A stretch of 64,000 bases of DNA from Zobellella endophytica (lineage in GTDB: Bacteria; Pseudomonadota; Gammaproteobacteria; Enterobacterales; Aeromonadaceae), in assembly GCF_003012775.1 (NCBI RefSeq), contig NZ_PXYG01000008.1, positions 124,001 through 188,000 of the forward strand. The letters run 5' to 3'. This document shows positions 25,963-35,001 of the stretch, piece after piece. A model generated the notes under the pieces. The model was given only the letters and a program-made list of their open reading frames with translations, was not told the DNA's origin and did no database searches. A program made the translations under genes and the position numbers. How positions within the stretch are numbered: position 1 is the first letter of the stretch; the number at the start of each line of letters is the position of its first letter.

Positions 25963-27054
25963 ATGCAGCGACAAAAGGGACGATTCCTGGGAGCCGTGGC
26001 CGTCGCCTGCGGGACGGTGTGGACTGCCCCGGCAGCCGCGACCGAATCCATGGACGGGATCACAATTATCGAGTTCGCTGGGGGGCAGGATGCGTTGCCG
26101 GGGGGTGATCACATCGTCACGTTCGTCTCTTCCCGCGGCAGTTATGCCGCGGTTGCCGGCAGAGGGCGTGGCTGCCTGGCTACCGCTGTGCCCGGAAGCT
26201 ACACGGGCCGGTCGATTACGTTCGGTGTCGATGCACCGTTGGACGCACGCCGTCATGGCCTCGATACGTTGTGCCCACGGTTCGCTCTGACTCTGGAGAG
26301 TGACGGTGTGAGGGTCGAAGCCGAGCCGCGCTACAGCCGGCGTCACCGTGTTCTCGCGCGGGTGCCGTTGGTGTCAGTGGATTTCGGCGCGCCCCATTTC
26401 CGGCGTCATGACGTCAAAGGCGTCCGGCTGGGTCCGCTGCTGAGTCGCGAAGATCTCGGACCGCTGCGACCCGCCAGCCACCCGAATGCGTATGTCTATC
26501 GGAACTTTCGCCGTGACGTTGGTGTGGAAGCCGGGAAGCGCCGCAATGTTCAGGGTCGTGCGGCACCGGCAGAGATTACCGGCTGGCCTTGGGACGTACT
26601 CTACTCGGCCCATTATTATCGCGAGTACGAGGCGACGGTTCCGCTGGAAGGCCTGCAGGACGCGTTGTTCGAGCAGTATGGTCCACCGAGTGCGGAAGCT
26701 GCCGACGGCATGCAGTGGTACTGGTTCTACGATCTCGAGGGGATGCTCACCAAGCCAGAGGGTGGGGCGGGTCCTTGTGCCGAAACTCTCGGATATTGGT
26801 TACACCAGGATGCAAACGGCCGCGTCACCAGCTTGTCGACGCCCGCCAACAAGCACGATCTCGGCGCCTGGGGCTGCAGCCTGTTAATGGACATCAACGC
26901 GCGCTCGAGTTCCGGCGGTGTAACCCACTACTCCCTCTCCATGGTCAGTGGCTATACGATGGCCATTAGTCACTTCTTTCAACGCATCGAGGAGGCTATG
27001 GCCGTCAAGGAGCGCATTGATGCATTGCATAACACCCTGCCGGTCGTGGACTGA
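25963..27054 (+). CDS. Exported protein of unknown function
   Basis: 363 residues from the ATG at 25963, with GGAGGAAGGGGG upstream and a signal peptide (about 1-24, cut after PAAA). The N-terminal 150 residues are beta-rich. The middle carries LQDALFEQYGPPSAEAADGM then QWYWFYDLEG and the C-terminus DLGAWGCSLLMDI with a final helix. These resemble the tail of the 1060-residue protein and the whole 103-residue protein. Last of the four-gene cluster. Function unknown; conserved Trp and Cys residues suggest a folded periplasmic domain with disulfides. Confidence 0.68.
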   Translation: MQRQKGRFLGAVAVACGTVWTAPAAATESMDGITIIEFAGGQDALPGGDHIVTFVSSRGSYAAVAGRGRGCLATAVPGSYTGRSITFGVDAPLDARRHGLDTLCPRFALTLESDGVRVEAEPRYSRRHRVLARVPLVSVDFGAPHFRRHDVKGVRLGPLLSREDLGPLRPASHPNAYVYRNFRRDVGVEAGKRRNVQGRAAPAEITGWPWDVLYSAHYYREYEATVPLEGLQDALFEQYGPPSAEAADGMQWYWFYDLEGMLTKPEGGAGPCAETLGYWLHQDANGRVTSLSTPANKHDLGAWGCSLLMDINARSSSGGVTHYSLSMVSGYTMAISHFFQRIEEAMAVKERIDALHNTLPVVD

Positions 27055-27082
27055 GCATGTGTTACCCCTGCAACTCTCGCCA

Positions 27083-27150
27083 GCAGGAAAACACCGCCGT
27101 TTGCCAGATGTGCGCCTTGCTGGTGGAGCGCAGGCGGCCCGCCTGCCTTC
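27083..27150 (-). repeat. Short dispersed repeat R2, copy B
   Basis: 68 bp in inverted orientation relative to 43170-43236, roughly 90% alike; its GGCGGGCCGCC core is shared with 11262-11272. Lies between the four-gene cluster and the permease gene. The remaining gap 27055-27271 has no gene. Confidence 0.7.
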
Positions 27151-27271
27151 ACCCACCTCGGTGCCACCCTCATGCGGGCAGGGCGTCCGCGCCCCAGGAG
27201 TCGTCACTGCCTAAGTTTTAAAACGGATCGGTGCTCCAGGAAATCCGGGCGACCGTCCTCCGGAGGCCGGC

Positions 27272-28249
27272 TCACCGCGCAGCCGATGCGGGAAACAGCT
27301 GCTTCGGTATCCACCACAGAAAGGCGACCATGCCCAGCAGCTCGATCAGGGACTGGAACACGATGGCGACCACCGCCAGCTCCTGGCCGGGGGGCAGGGC
27401 CAGGGCCAGCGGCAGCACCACGAAGGAGTTGCGGGTGCCCAGGCTGAAGGCGAGGGTCCGGCCCTGGGCGACGGGCAGCCGGAAGGCACCGGCCAGGGCG
27501 CGGGCCAGCCCGGCCGCCAGCAGCAGAAAGGTGATATAGATGCCCGCCAGCGGCGGCAACAGGCCGAGCGAGGCGCTCACCAGCTGCACCTGGCCGGCGG
27601 CGATCACCAGCAGCACCAGGGCCAGCAGGGGAACGGGGCACCAGGCCAGCCGGTCGATAAGGCGCTGGCGGGGCGAGGCCCCGGCCACCCACCGTTCGGT
27701 GATAAAGGCGGCCAGCAGCGGCAGCAAAATCAGGCCGCCGAAGGCCAGCAGCATCTCCTGCCGGGCGGCGGCGGTGGCCACCGGCTCGCCCAGCAGCAGC
27801 CAGAGGTAGGGCGGCAGCAGGGCCAGTTGCAGCAGCAGGCTCACCGGCGAAAAGGCTAGCGCCCGGCGGGCATCGCCGCCGCCCAGCTGGCTGAAGGTGA
27901 TAAACCAGTCGGTGCAGGGCACCAGCAGCACCAGCAAAATGCCCAGCCGCAGCGCCGGCTCGTCCGGCAGCAGCGGCAGCCCCGCCCACAAGATGAGCGG
28001 CAGCAGCACAAAGTTGCCCAGCACGGCGGCGCCGATAAAGCGGCGGTCGGCCAGGGCGCGGCGCAGCTCCACCAGCGGCACTTGGGTAAAAGTGCTGTAC
28101 AGCAGCAAGGCCAGCAGCGGCCACAGCGCCCGCTCGCCCAGGGTGGCCGCCGTGGGCAGCAACTGGCCGGCCAGCAGGCCGGTGGCGATGGCCGCCAGAT
28201 AGGCCAGCAGCTGGTATTTTTCGAGGGTGTCGCGGCGCGGCAAAAACAT
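27272..28249 (-). CDS. SBF/ACR3-like permease (bile acid:sodium symporter family)
   Basis: 325-residue inner-membrane protein with about ten hydrophobic helices. LLVLLVPCTDWFITFSQLGG (about 104-123) matches the Cys-containing helix of ACR3 arsenite exporters and relatives, and LAFSLGTRNSFVVLPLALAL is the second conserved half. No arsR, arsC or other resistance genes lie nearby, so an arsenic role is only possible. A decayed copy of its 3' end sits at 11294-11480. Confidence 0.82.
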   Translation of the reverse strand: MFLPRRDTLEKYQLLAYLAAIATGLLAGQLLPTAATLGERALWPLLALLLYSTFTQVPLVELRRALADRRFIGAAVLGNFVLLPLILWAGLPLLPDEPALRLGILLVLLVPCTDWFITFSQLGGGDARRALAFSPVSLLLQLALLPPYLWLLLGEPVATAAARQEMLLAFGGLILLPLLAAFITERWVAGASPRQRLIDRLAWCPVPLLALVLLVIAAGQVQLVSASLGLLPPLAGIYITFLLLAAGLARALAGAFRLPVAQGRTLAFSLGTRNSFVVLPLALALPPGQELAVVAIVFQSLIELLGMVAFLWWIPKQLFPASAAR

Positions 28250-28359
28250 CTCCTGGTTAGTGTCGGGCTGAATATCGGGTGGCGCGGGCCGTGATGGCGT
28301 CGTGTATCGGGGCGGGATTCACCGTTGTGGTCCTGTATGGGGCTGGGCGTGGTCCTGGC

Positions 28360-29799
28360 TCAGGTATTCGGTGAAAAGCGGGGCCGCGGCACGGCGGCGA
28401 GCGACAGTTTCTTGGTCTGGTACATGGCGTTGTCCGCATGGTCCATCAGCTCCAGCTCCGAGTCGCCATGGTCCGGATAGATGGCCATGCCGATGCTGGG
28501 CCTGATATGCAGCACCGCCTCGGCCAGCTCGTAGCGGGCCGCCAGGGCCTGTTCAATCTTGCGGGCCACCGGCTCCGCCTCTTCGGGCTGCTGAATGTTT
28601 TCCAGCAGCACCACGAATTCATCGCCGCCCAGGCGGGCCACGGTATCCGACTCCCGCACGCAGCCGGTGAGGCGGCGCGCCACTTCCTGCAGCAGCCGGT
28701 CGCCGGCCAGATGGCCATGGGTGTCGTTCACCTGCTTGAACTTGTCGAGATCCAGGTACAGCAGCGCCAGACGGCGTTGCTCCCGGTGCGCCTTTTTCAG
28801 CGCCGTTTGCAGGCGATCGAGAAAGAGCGTGCGGTTGGGCAGGTCGGTCAGCGGGTCGTACCGGGCCATGCGCTCCAGCCGGAGCAGGATGTTTTTGCGC
28901 TCCATCGCCGTGGCCACCTGCACCGCCACAAACTGGAGCAGCTCCCTGTCCTGCTCGCTGAAGCGGGCATGTCCGGCCGGCCCCAGCACCAGCAGCGCCC
29001 CCAGCACCTCGTTGTTCGACTTGATGGGGGCGGCGAGCCAGTGGGCGATGTCCGGGCCGACGGGCACCTGAAACTGGGAGCGGAGCTCGTCGGCGCTCAG
29101 CAGCAGGCTCTGGCCGCGCTCTATCACCCGTTCTTTGAGCACCCGGCTGATCAGGGCGGTCACATCGGGTGCCGCGCCGTCGGGATGGGCCCGGTAGGGA
29201 AAGTCCAGCTGCCGGGTGTCGGCGTGGTAAAGGGCGACGGCAAAGTTGCTGGCACAGAGCAGGTCGTCCACCACCTGGTGGATGCGCCGGAACAGCCCGT
29301 CCAGATCGCCCAGGATGTTGGCCGCGTCGGCAATGGCGTAGATGGCCGCCTGCCGCGACTCGGCGCGCTTTCGTTCGGTGATGTCCCGGGCCACGGCCAC
29401 CCGGATCCGATCCGACTCCGACCAGCGGGCGGACCACATGATGTGGACTGTGCTGCCGTCCTTGCGCAGGTAGCGGTTCTCGAAATGGGGCTTGGGCTGG
29501 CCGGCCATGATGTCGTCCACGGCGTTCAGGGTCCTTTCCCTGTCGCCGGGATGGATGAAGTCGAGCATGTTCCTGCCGATCATTTCATCGGGCCGGTAAC
29601 CGAAGATCTGTTCTCCGGCGGCGCTCACGTAGAGAAAGTGGCCCCGGGCGTCCACCACACAGATGGCATCCACCAGCAGGTCGGTGAAGTTGTTCAGGGA
29701 AATATGGGGCATGGTGTTCATCGGGGCCGCGTCACATCCGGCCGGAGGGGCCTCGGCAGCCCCGCCTGTCTGCCCGGCGGGAAGAGAGCGTTCATCCAT
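28360..29799 (-). CDS. Diguanylate cyclase with PAS and GAF sensors
   Basis: 479 residues that make cyclic di-GMP from GTP. PAS domain (about 36-150, ITERKRAE exit at 140-147), GAF domain (160-300), GGDEF domain (305-465). The active motif GGDEF is intact (391-395), and RESD (382-385) five residues upstream fits an inhibitory I-site. No EAL domain and no membrane helices, so cytosolic. The first ATG is used; an ATG at codon 27 would remove a low-complexity lead. Neighbouring genes do not reveal its target. Confidence 0.9.
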   Translation of the reverse strand: MDERSLPAGQTGGAAEAPPAGCDAAPMNTMPHISLNNFTDLLVDAICVVDARGHFLYVSAAGEQIFGYRPDEMIGRNMLDFIHPGDRERTLNAVDDIMAGQPKPHFENRYLRKDGSTVHIMWSARWSESDRIRVAVARDITERKRAESRQAAIYAIADAANILGDLDGLFRRIHQVVDDLLCASNFAVALYHADTRQLDFPYRAHPDGAAPDVTALISRVLKERVIERGQSLLLSADELRSQFQVPVGPDIAHWLAAPIKSNNEVLGALLVLGPAGHARFSEQDRELLQFVAVQVATAMERKNILLRLERMARYDPLTDLPNRTLFLDRLQTALKKAHREQRRLALLYLDLDKFKQVNDTHGHLAGDRLLQEVARRLTGCVRESDTVARLGGDEFVVLLENIQQPEEAEPVARKIEQALAARYELAEAVLHIRPSIGMAIYPDHGDSELELMDHADNAMYQTKKLSLAAVPRPRFSPNT

Positions 29800-30037
29800 G
29801 GGTTACGTCCTTTGGTGGATGTTGGCACAAGCGCGTGGCGTCCATTGCCTGGATGACGCCCGGATACCGCAGTTTGGACCGATTCGAGGCCGGGCACAAG
29901 CGGCGGCGGGGCCGGCGCGCGCTTGCCGGACAGGGGTGAGTCTCGAACGGGGCTTTCTCTCCGGTTGCCCCGTTTCGGCTCCGAGGTGTGCCGGTGCCAA
30001 GGAGCCTCATCCGGCCAGCTCAGGTAGTGGCCGGTCG

Positions 30038-30154
30038 CTACGCCAGTTCCGGCTTGTCCGGCAGCGCTTGCCGAACGGCGGCACCCAGGGTGTCGGGCGG
30101 CAACGGCAGGCTGCAGCTGTTCACCCGCCCTTGCAGCTCCGCCGCCCTGGCCAT
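30038..30154 (-). CDS. Possible 38-residue protein coupled to the cupin gene
   Basis: The ATG overlaps the cupin stop as TGATG, the arrangement of coupled translation. The 38 codons favour G/C in third positions like neighbouring genes. Product begins MARAAELQGRVNSCSLPLPP and is amphipathic at its end. No family is recognised. It could equally be a chance frame. Confidence 0.3.
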   Translation of the reverse strand: MARAAELQGRVNSCSLPLPPDTLGAAVRQALPDKPELA

Positions 30155-30516
30155 CAGGGCTGGTAGATCACGTAGATTTTTTCGCAGGACTCCACCGTCT
30201 CCCATTCGCCCCGGAAGCCGGCGGGGATGATGAAGTCGTCGCCGGGGGTGAGCGTCAGGCGGTTGCCGGCCTGGTCGTGCAGGATCACCCGGCCCTTCAG
30301 CAGTTTGCAGTATTCGTGCTCGGTATAGTTGATGCGCCAGCGGCCCGGCTCGCTGCCCCAGGTGCCCACGTGAAAGCGGTTGTCGGCGCTGCTGTAGTGG
30401 TTGGCCAGGGTCTGCACCGGGTGGCCGGCGACCAGGGTATCCGGGTTGGGGGCCATGGTTTCGGCCGGCACCGGGTGGCGGCCCATGACGATGACATCCT
30501 CGAGGCTTTTGGACAT
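30154..30516 (-). CDS. Cupin-domain protein
   Basis: 120 residues forming a single small cupin barrel: GTWGSEPGRWRINYTEHEYC, then KGRVILHDQAGNRLTLTPGDDFIIPAGF. This matches the RmlC-like (DUF861) cupin type with a Trp-containing N-terminal strand. The metal-ligand set is incomplete compared with classical cupins (only H67 and E69 are obvious), so catalysis is uncertain. Solo gene or first of a two-gene unit with the 38-codon frame. Confidence 0.82.
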   Translation of the reverse strand: MSKSLEDVIVMGRHPVPAETMAPNPDTLVAGHPVQTLANHYSSADNRFHVGTWGSEPGRWRINYTEHEYCKLLKGRVILHDQAGNRLTLTPGDDFIIPAGFRGEWETVESCEKIYVIYQP

Positions 30517-30525
30517 AACGGCTCC

Positions 30526-30556
30526 TTGTTAAGTGTATTGTTCGGTCGTTTAACAA
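30526..30556. promoter_or_regulatory. Inverted repeat upstream of the cupin gene
   Basis: Arms TTGTTAA (30526-30532) and TTAACAA (30550-30556) are separated by 17 bases, just upstream of the cupin start codon. Placement suits an operator, but no regulator can be named. Confidence 0.4.
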
Positions 30557-30594
30557 AGTAAACGCAGGGCGCCGAAAAGGAAAGCGGCGGCGGC

Positions 30595-30966
30595 CTACCA
30601 GTGCCGGTTCGCCCGGTTCCATTTGTACAGGGCCGCGGCGAACAGGTTGTAGCCCAGGCGGCCGAGTTGCCTGACCCCGGGCAGCCCGAAGACCCTGGCC
30701 TTCCAGCGCTCCGCGGGCGAGTTGCGCCACAGGGCGAGGAAGGCGTCGAAACCGACCTGCAGTTCGCCGTGTTCGTCCACCACATGCAGCCGTTCGCGCA
30801 CCCGCTCGAGATCGGCGCCCACCTCGGCCGCCAGCCGGTGGTGCCGGTGCACGTCGTTCCACTGGATGTCGCAGCGGCTCTCCTTCGTTTTCTGCCCTTC
30901 GATGCCGGCCTTGCACACCGGACAGGCCGAGTTGTAATACACCTTGAGCCTGGGTTTGTCGTTCAT
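30595..30966 (-). CDS. DUF393 (DCC family) protein
   Basis: 123 residues. Thioredoxin-like DUF393 proteins carry a DxxCxxC motif; here YYNSACPVCKAGIEG (residues 9-23) has the two cysteines. Further ESRCDIQWNDVHRHHRL and a C-terminal Trp/Arg-rich helix. The ATG at 30964-30966 has GGAGGG upstream and replaces a longer frame. Role unknown; probably a redox or disulfide protein. Confidence 0.85.
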   Translation of the reverse strand: MNDKPRLKVYYNSACPVCKAGIEGQKTKESRCDIQWNDVHRHHRLAAEVGADLERVRERLHVVDEHGELQVGFDAFLALWRNSPAERWKARVFGLPGVRQLGRLGYNLFAAALYKWNRANRHW

Positions 30967-31062
30967 GCCATCACCCTCCTGCCGAGGCGGAAAAAACCGG
31001 GCGCTAATGACTGAAGTATACCGGGCCTCCCGTGCCAGCAAGGCCGTCAGATGCCCGGCGTC

Positions 31063-31893
31063 TCAGCCTCCGGCCTGGCGGCTTCTGCGGTATTCGTCCG
31101 GGGTTATGCCCATCAGCCGGCGGAACATGGCGATAAAGGCCGAGGCGCCGGCGTAACCCAGCTCCAGGGCGATGCTCTCCACCTTGCGGCCTTCTTCCAG
31201 CAATGGCATGGCCCGCACCACCCGCAGCCGCTGGCGCCATTCGGTGAGCGACATGCCCAGCTCTTGCTGGCTGCGGCGCAGCAGGGTGCGTTCGGTGCTG
31301 TGCACGGCCCGGGCCAGCTCCGCCAGCGGGCGGTGGTCGCCCGGCTCGGCTTCCAGCATGGCCAGCACCCGGCCGAGCAGGGGATCGTCCGAGCCGGGCA
31401 GGTAGCTGCCGGCGCAGTCGGTGGCGGCCAGCTGGTCCACCAGCACCTGCAGCAGCCGGGCGTCTTCCTCCGAATAGGGCTGGCGGGGCGGCCGTTGTCG
31501 CAACTGCTCCAGCAGGGCGCCGATAAGCGGGGTCACCGTGAGTGCGCAGGGGACGGCCGGCAGCCGCCGGCACAGCCCGGCCGATACATAGAGCGAGCAG
31601 TGACAGGCTTCCTGGCGGTTGAAGCCCTGGTGCGCCACCTCGGGCGGCAGCCAGAGCCCGTATTGGGAGGGAGCCAGGTACTGGCGATTGCCCACCCGCA
31701 CTTCCATCACCCCGCTGTAGGAATAGACGAATTCGCCCCAGGGGTGGCGGTGGTGGGGGTAGCTGGCCGCCGCCGGCATGGCGGCGGCGCGAAAGTAGAT
31801 GGGCGCGGGCAGTTGCTCGCTGAACGGCGGCTGGTGCAGGCGCCGCCCGGCCGGCGACGGACCCGCGCCGTGATTATTCCCGTTTGCTGCCAT
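31063..31893 (-). CDS. AraC-family regulator
   Basis: 276 residues: N-terminal cupin-like sensor (about 15-105, YPHHRHPWGEFVYSYSG) and C-terminal double helix-turn-helix (180-275, LAELARAVHSTERTLLRRSQ and VESIALELGYAGASAFIAMF, ending GITPDEYR). Divergent from the EamA exporter gene, so it is the likely regulator of that exporter. ATG at 31891-31893 follows AGAGG; an upstream ATG at 31977 is possible. Confidence 0.88.
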   Translation of the reverse strand: MAANGNNHGAGPSPAGRRLHQPPFSEQLPAPIYFRAAAMPAAASYPHHRHPWGEFVYSYSGVMEVRVGNRQYLAPSQYGLWLPPEVAHQGFNRQEACHCSLYVSAGLCRRLPAVPCALTVTPLIGALLEQLRQRPPRQPYSEEDARLLQVLVDQLAATDCAGSYLPGSDDPLLGRVLAMLEAEPGDHRPLAELARAVHSTERTLLRRSQQELGMSLTEWRQRLRVVRAMPLLEEGRKVESIALELGYAGASAFIAMFRRLMGITPDEYRRSRQAGG

Positions 31894-32081
31894 CTGGTTG
31901 TTACCTCTGCCCTGGATGCCCGCCTGCGGGCATGACGAGCCGTATTGCACCATCTTTCCCTGAGGCCACAGGGCCACGACCTTGTCGGGTTACCGCTATC
32001 GTCTGTCATATTTTAGCTATATCCATTGAAACCGACAGTGCCACAATAGGCGCCTGACTTTTTATACCCCGGAGCCCACCC

Positions 32082-33005
32082 ATGGATAGCCGCAAACCGC
32101 TGGATCCCCAGGCAGTCGGCCTGATGCTCGCATTTTGCCTCTGCCTCGGCCTGCAGCAGGTGGTGATCAAGGCCACCGCCGGGGATATTTCCCCGGTGCT
32201 GCAGCTCGCCCTGCGCTCCGGCATCGCCGCCGTGCTGGTATTCCTTTATATGCGCCGGAGCAAGGAGCGGCTGGAACTGGCCGACGGCAGCTGGAAGCCG
32301 GGCCTGGTGGTGGGGATGCTGTTCACCCTGGAATACCTGTTCCTGGGGGAGGCGCTGCGCTTTACTTCCGCCTCCCACGCGGTGGTGTTCCTCTACACCT
32401 CGCCGGTGTTCACCGCCCTGGCGCTGCACTTTCTGGTGTCGTCGGAGCGGCTGTCGGCGCTGCAATGGGCGGGCATACTGCTGGCGCTGGGCGGCATCGC
32501 CCTGGCCTTTCTCGGGCCCGGGGGCGGGCAGGGCAGCCTGGCCGGCGACCTGCTGGCGTTGCTGGCCGGCGCCGCCTGGGGCGCCACCACCGTGGTGATC
32601 CGCACCTCGCGGCTGGCGCAGGCGTCGGCCAAGCAGACCCTGCTCTACCAGCTGGTGGCGGCTTTCGTGCTGCTGCTGACCTGCGCGGTGGTGCTGGATC
32701 AGCTGCACTTTTCGCCCACCCCCCGGGTCCTGGCGAGCCTGGCCTTTCAGTCGGTGGTGGTGTGCTTCGCCGCCTTCCTGATCTGGTTCTGGCTGCTGCG
32801 CCATTACCTGGCCTCGCGGGTGGTGGTGCTGTCGTTCATGACGCCGCTGTTCGGGGTGGCGCTGGGCGCCTGGCTGCTGCGGGAGCCGCTGGAACCGGAG
32901 TTTCTGGCCGGGGCCTTACTGGTGATCGCCGGGGTGGTGCTGGTCAGCGGCGAGGGTTGGCTCAAGTCGCTGCTCGCGCGCGCCACCGGCCGGGAGGCCA
33001 GGTAG
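32082..33005 (+). CDS. EamA-family (DMT) metabolite exporter
   Basis: 307 residues with ten hydrophobic helices in two EamA repeats (about 8-140 and 155-290). Conserved second-half segment SFMTPLFGVALGAWLLREPL. Such proteins export amino acids, nucleosides or drugs from the cytosol. AraC-type regulators next to such exporters usually respond to the exported compound. Substrate unknown. Confidence 0.87.
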   Translation: MDSRKPLDPQAVGLMLAFCLCLGLQQVVIKATAGDISPVLQLALRSGIAAVLVFLYMRRSKERLELADGSWKPGLVVGMLFTLEYLFLGEALRFTSASHAVVFLYTSPVFTALALHFLVSSERLSALQWAGILLALGGIALAFLGPGGGQGSLAGDLLALLAGAAWGATTVVIRTSRLAQASAKQTLLYQLVAAFVLLLTCAVVLDQLHFSPTPRVLASLAFQSVVVCFAAFLIWFWLLRHYLASRVVVLSFMTPLFGVALGAWLLREPLEPEFLAGALLVIAGVVLVSGEGWLKSLLARATGREAR

Positions 33006-33116
33006 AAGGAAAACAGTAGCTTTTTGTCCGGAGAGTCTTGGGGAAGCTGAGCTTGTGTTTTTGATCTCTCTAAACCTTTTTCCTCTTTGTTCTCAATTTC
33101 CTGATAACAGCTCAGG

Positions 33117-33156
33117 CGCCTTTAGAGCAGGAAAAGTAGTTTTTACTCTAAAGGCG
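33117..33156. repeat. 11-bp perfect inverted repeat in AT-rich DNA
   Basis: Arms CGCCTTTAGAG (33117-33127) and CTCTAAAGGCG (33146-33156) around an 18-base spacer. It lies between the 3' ends of the exporter gene and ansB, and could act as terminator for either, though T runs are weak. Surrounding bases shift from GC-rich to AT-rich here. Confidence 0.5.
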
Positions 33157-33234
33157 TATTTATGGAAGCTGTAGTAATGTGGCTATATCTTGACTGTGGC
33201 TAAACTATATAGCACGGATACGTGATGACTATTG

Positions 33235-34281
33235 TCAAACTTCCGAATTAAAATATTCCCTTATTTGATCCATGTTGGCATTCTCTGAAAGAGCTAATGT
33301 CAGCAGGATTCTAGATTTTTGTGGATTATAATAACCAGAACCAATTCCTTCCTCTTTATCTGTTACAAATCCGGAGCCAGTGCGGGTACTTCTAACTACA
33401 GGTACTCCGTTTTCCATCAGCTCTTTTACCTTGGTTTTTACACTTTCAGATAAGGAACCGTTACCATTTCCTGCCAGTACAATACCTTTTGCTCCCTTGT
33501 CAACAAGCATGTCTAGCAAAGCAACATCCTGATCCTGATGGCTGTATAGAATGGCGACTTTCGGTAGTTCATCCAACTTGGATATATCAAAGGTCGGCTT
33601 TTTAACAGGGGTTGAAGGTTCAAAGTAGAACTTCGGCTTGCTGCCAATGAAAGTGCCTAAAAAGCCTTGGTCGGATGCCATAAATGTGTCTAGAGTGGTT
33701 GAGTTCGTTTTTGTTGTATAGAATGCCGAACCTATCCTGTCATTCAGCACTATCATGGTTCCTCGATCATTCGCCATATCGCTTGCTGCCAAAGATACAG
33801 CTTGCAACAGATTCATGGGGCCGTCGGCACTAATTGCTGTCGCTGGCCTCATGGCCCCAACCATGACTACAGGTTTTTCACTGTTTACTGTTAAGTCTAG
33901 GAAAAAACCTGTTTCTTCTAAGGTATCGGTCCCATGGGTCACCACAACCCCATGAGTATCATCACTTTTTAACTTTTCATTAATTTCTTTTGCTAACTTA
34001 AGGAGGGTTTTTTGATCTACATTAGAACTTCCTATGTTTGCTATTTGCTCACCAGAAATAATTGCAACATCTTTTAGCTCCGGGACAGCCTCAATTAAAA
34101 TATCCACGCCCAACGAGCCGGCTTTGTAGCCGGTAGTGTCGGTGTTGCTAGTTGAGCTTCCCGCGATTGTGCCCCCAGTGGCGTATATAATTACTCCTGG
34201 CTTGGTATCCGAAGAAACAGCGATGAAGGAAGTCGTCATAAGAGCTGCAGCTATGAATGAGGGAGCGAGTGTCTTTTTCAT
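33235..34281 (-). CDS. ansB: Periplasmic type II L-asparaginase
   Basis: 348 residues with a signal peptide (about 1-24). Hydrolyses asparagine to aspartate and ammonia in the periplasm. First catalytic region GVIIYATGGTIAGSS with the nucleophile Thr, second VVTHGTDTLEET with the Thr-Asp pair, and VMVGAMRP. Mature length fits AnsB. ATG at 34279-34281 gives a normal signal peptide. Base composition is far more AT-rich than the rest of the chromosome, a sign of transfer. Released aspartate could feed the dicarboxylate-type symporter encoded 10 kb away, an inference only. Confidence 0.93.
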   Translation of the reverse strand: MKKTLAPSFIAAALMTTSFIAVSSDTKPGVIIYATGGTIAGSSTSNTDTTGYKAGSLGVDILIEAVPELKDVAIISGEQIANIGSSNVDQKTLLKLAKEINEKLKSDDTHGVVVTHGTDTLEETGFFLDLTVNSEKPVVMVGAMRPATAISADGPMNLLQAVSLAASDMANDRGTMIVLNDRIGSAFYTTKTNSTTLDTFMASDQGFLGTFIGSKPKFYFEPSTPVKKPTFDISKLDELPKVAILYSHQDQDVALLDMLVDKGAKGIVLAGNGNGSLSESVKTKVKELMENGVPVVRSTRTGSGFVTDKEEGIGSGYYNPQKSRILLTLALSENANMDQIREYFNSEV

Positions 34282-35001
34282 ATGATTCCATCTCTGTTGT
34301 TTATAGTAGTTACCAAAAAACATATATAGGTTACTTAACTAAAGGAGATATCATTTAAGCATATATCATGCCATGGCGTAAAATCATGAAAATCAATGGG
34401 TTGTGTTTTTTTTGTGCCCTTTATCATTGGCTTTAACTCATATTGGTGCATGAAAGGCACATTCATGAAGCAGGGGTGGATTTCCATTGCAGGGGGGATT
34501 GTGGCTGTTGTGTTAAGTTAAATGGCGAAAGATTTTATTCAAAAGAAATCAAGAAGTGTGCTTACATCGAATGCAGGGTTAACGTGTGATCATTTTTTGA
34601 ACGGTACGAGCAAGCCTCAATTAGTCCAGCTGCAAGACTATCCGTTTTGATTGTGTCAAGAAAATACATAGAGGAAATCTTGGTCAATTATTATTCTGTT
34701 CTTATCCGGAAACCCTTGCTCGCTTGATTATCTCGAAATGTTTCCTGCCCCGAGTCTATAAATGACGTGCTTTCGTGCTCTGTCGGGAGTCGTGTTCATC
34801 ATGACTTGTGCCATGATGTGAGGCTTGCCGGATCATCAAGGAATACTTGTTATCCGGCATGCGCATTTGCGAGCTTTGGCCGGCTGAGGTGGAAGATCTC
34901 GGTGGGCAGATTCGCCGGCCCTGCTACCTGTATCTCGCTAACCGAAACGGCAAAGGCTGTCCGTTCCGGTCATGATCCCTGCTGACTTCCAGGCCGGGGC
35001 T
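34282..35001. other. AT-rich gene-free stretch upstream of ansB
   Basis: About 720 bases with no supported gene. The left part is AT-rich and must hold the ansB promoter. A weak FNR-like site (34383-34396) matches only one half well. A 72-codon frame at 34767-34985 has no Shine-Dalgarno site or familiar content. Confidence 0.45.

Noticed and set aside
33117-33156. Inverted repeat as the end of an insertion sequence
   Set aside because: Only one pair is present, no transposase gene or target duplication is seen; a hairpin is simpler.
34767-34985. 72-codon plus-strand frame
   Set aside because: No Shine-Dalgarno site, odd Cys/His-rich composition, no neighbour relation.
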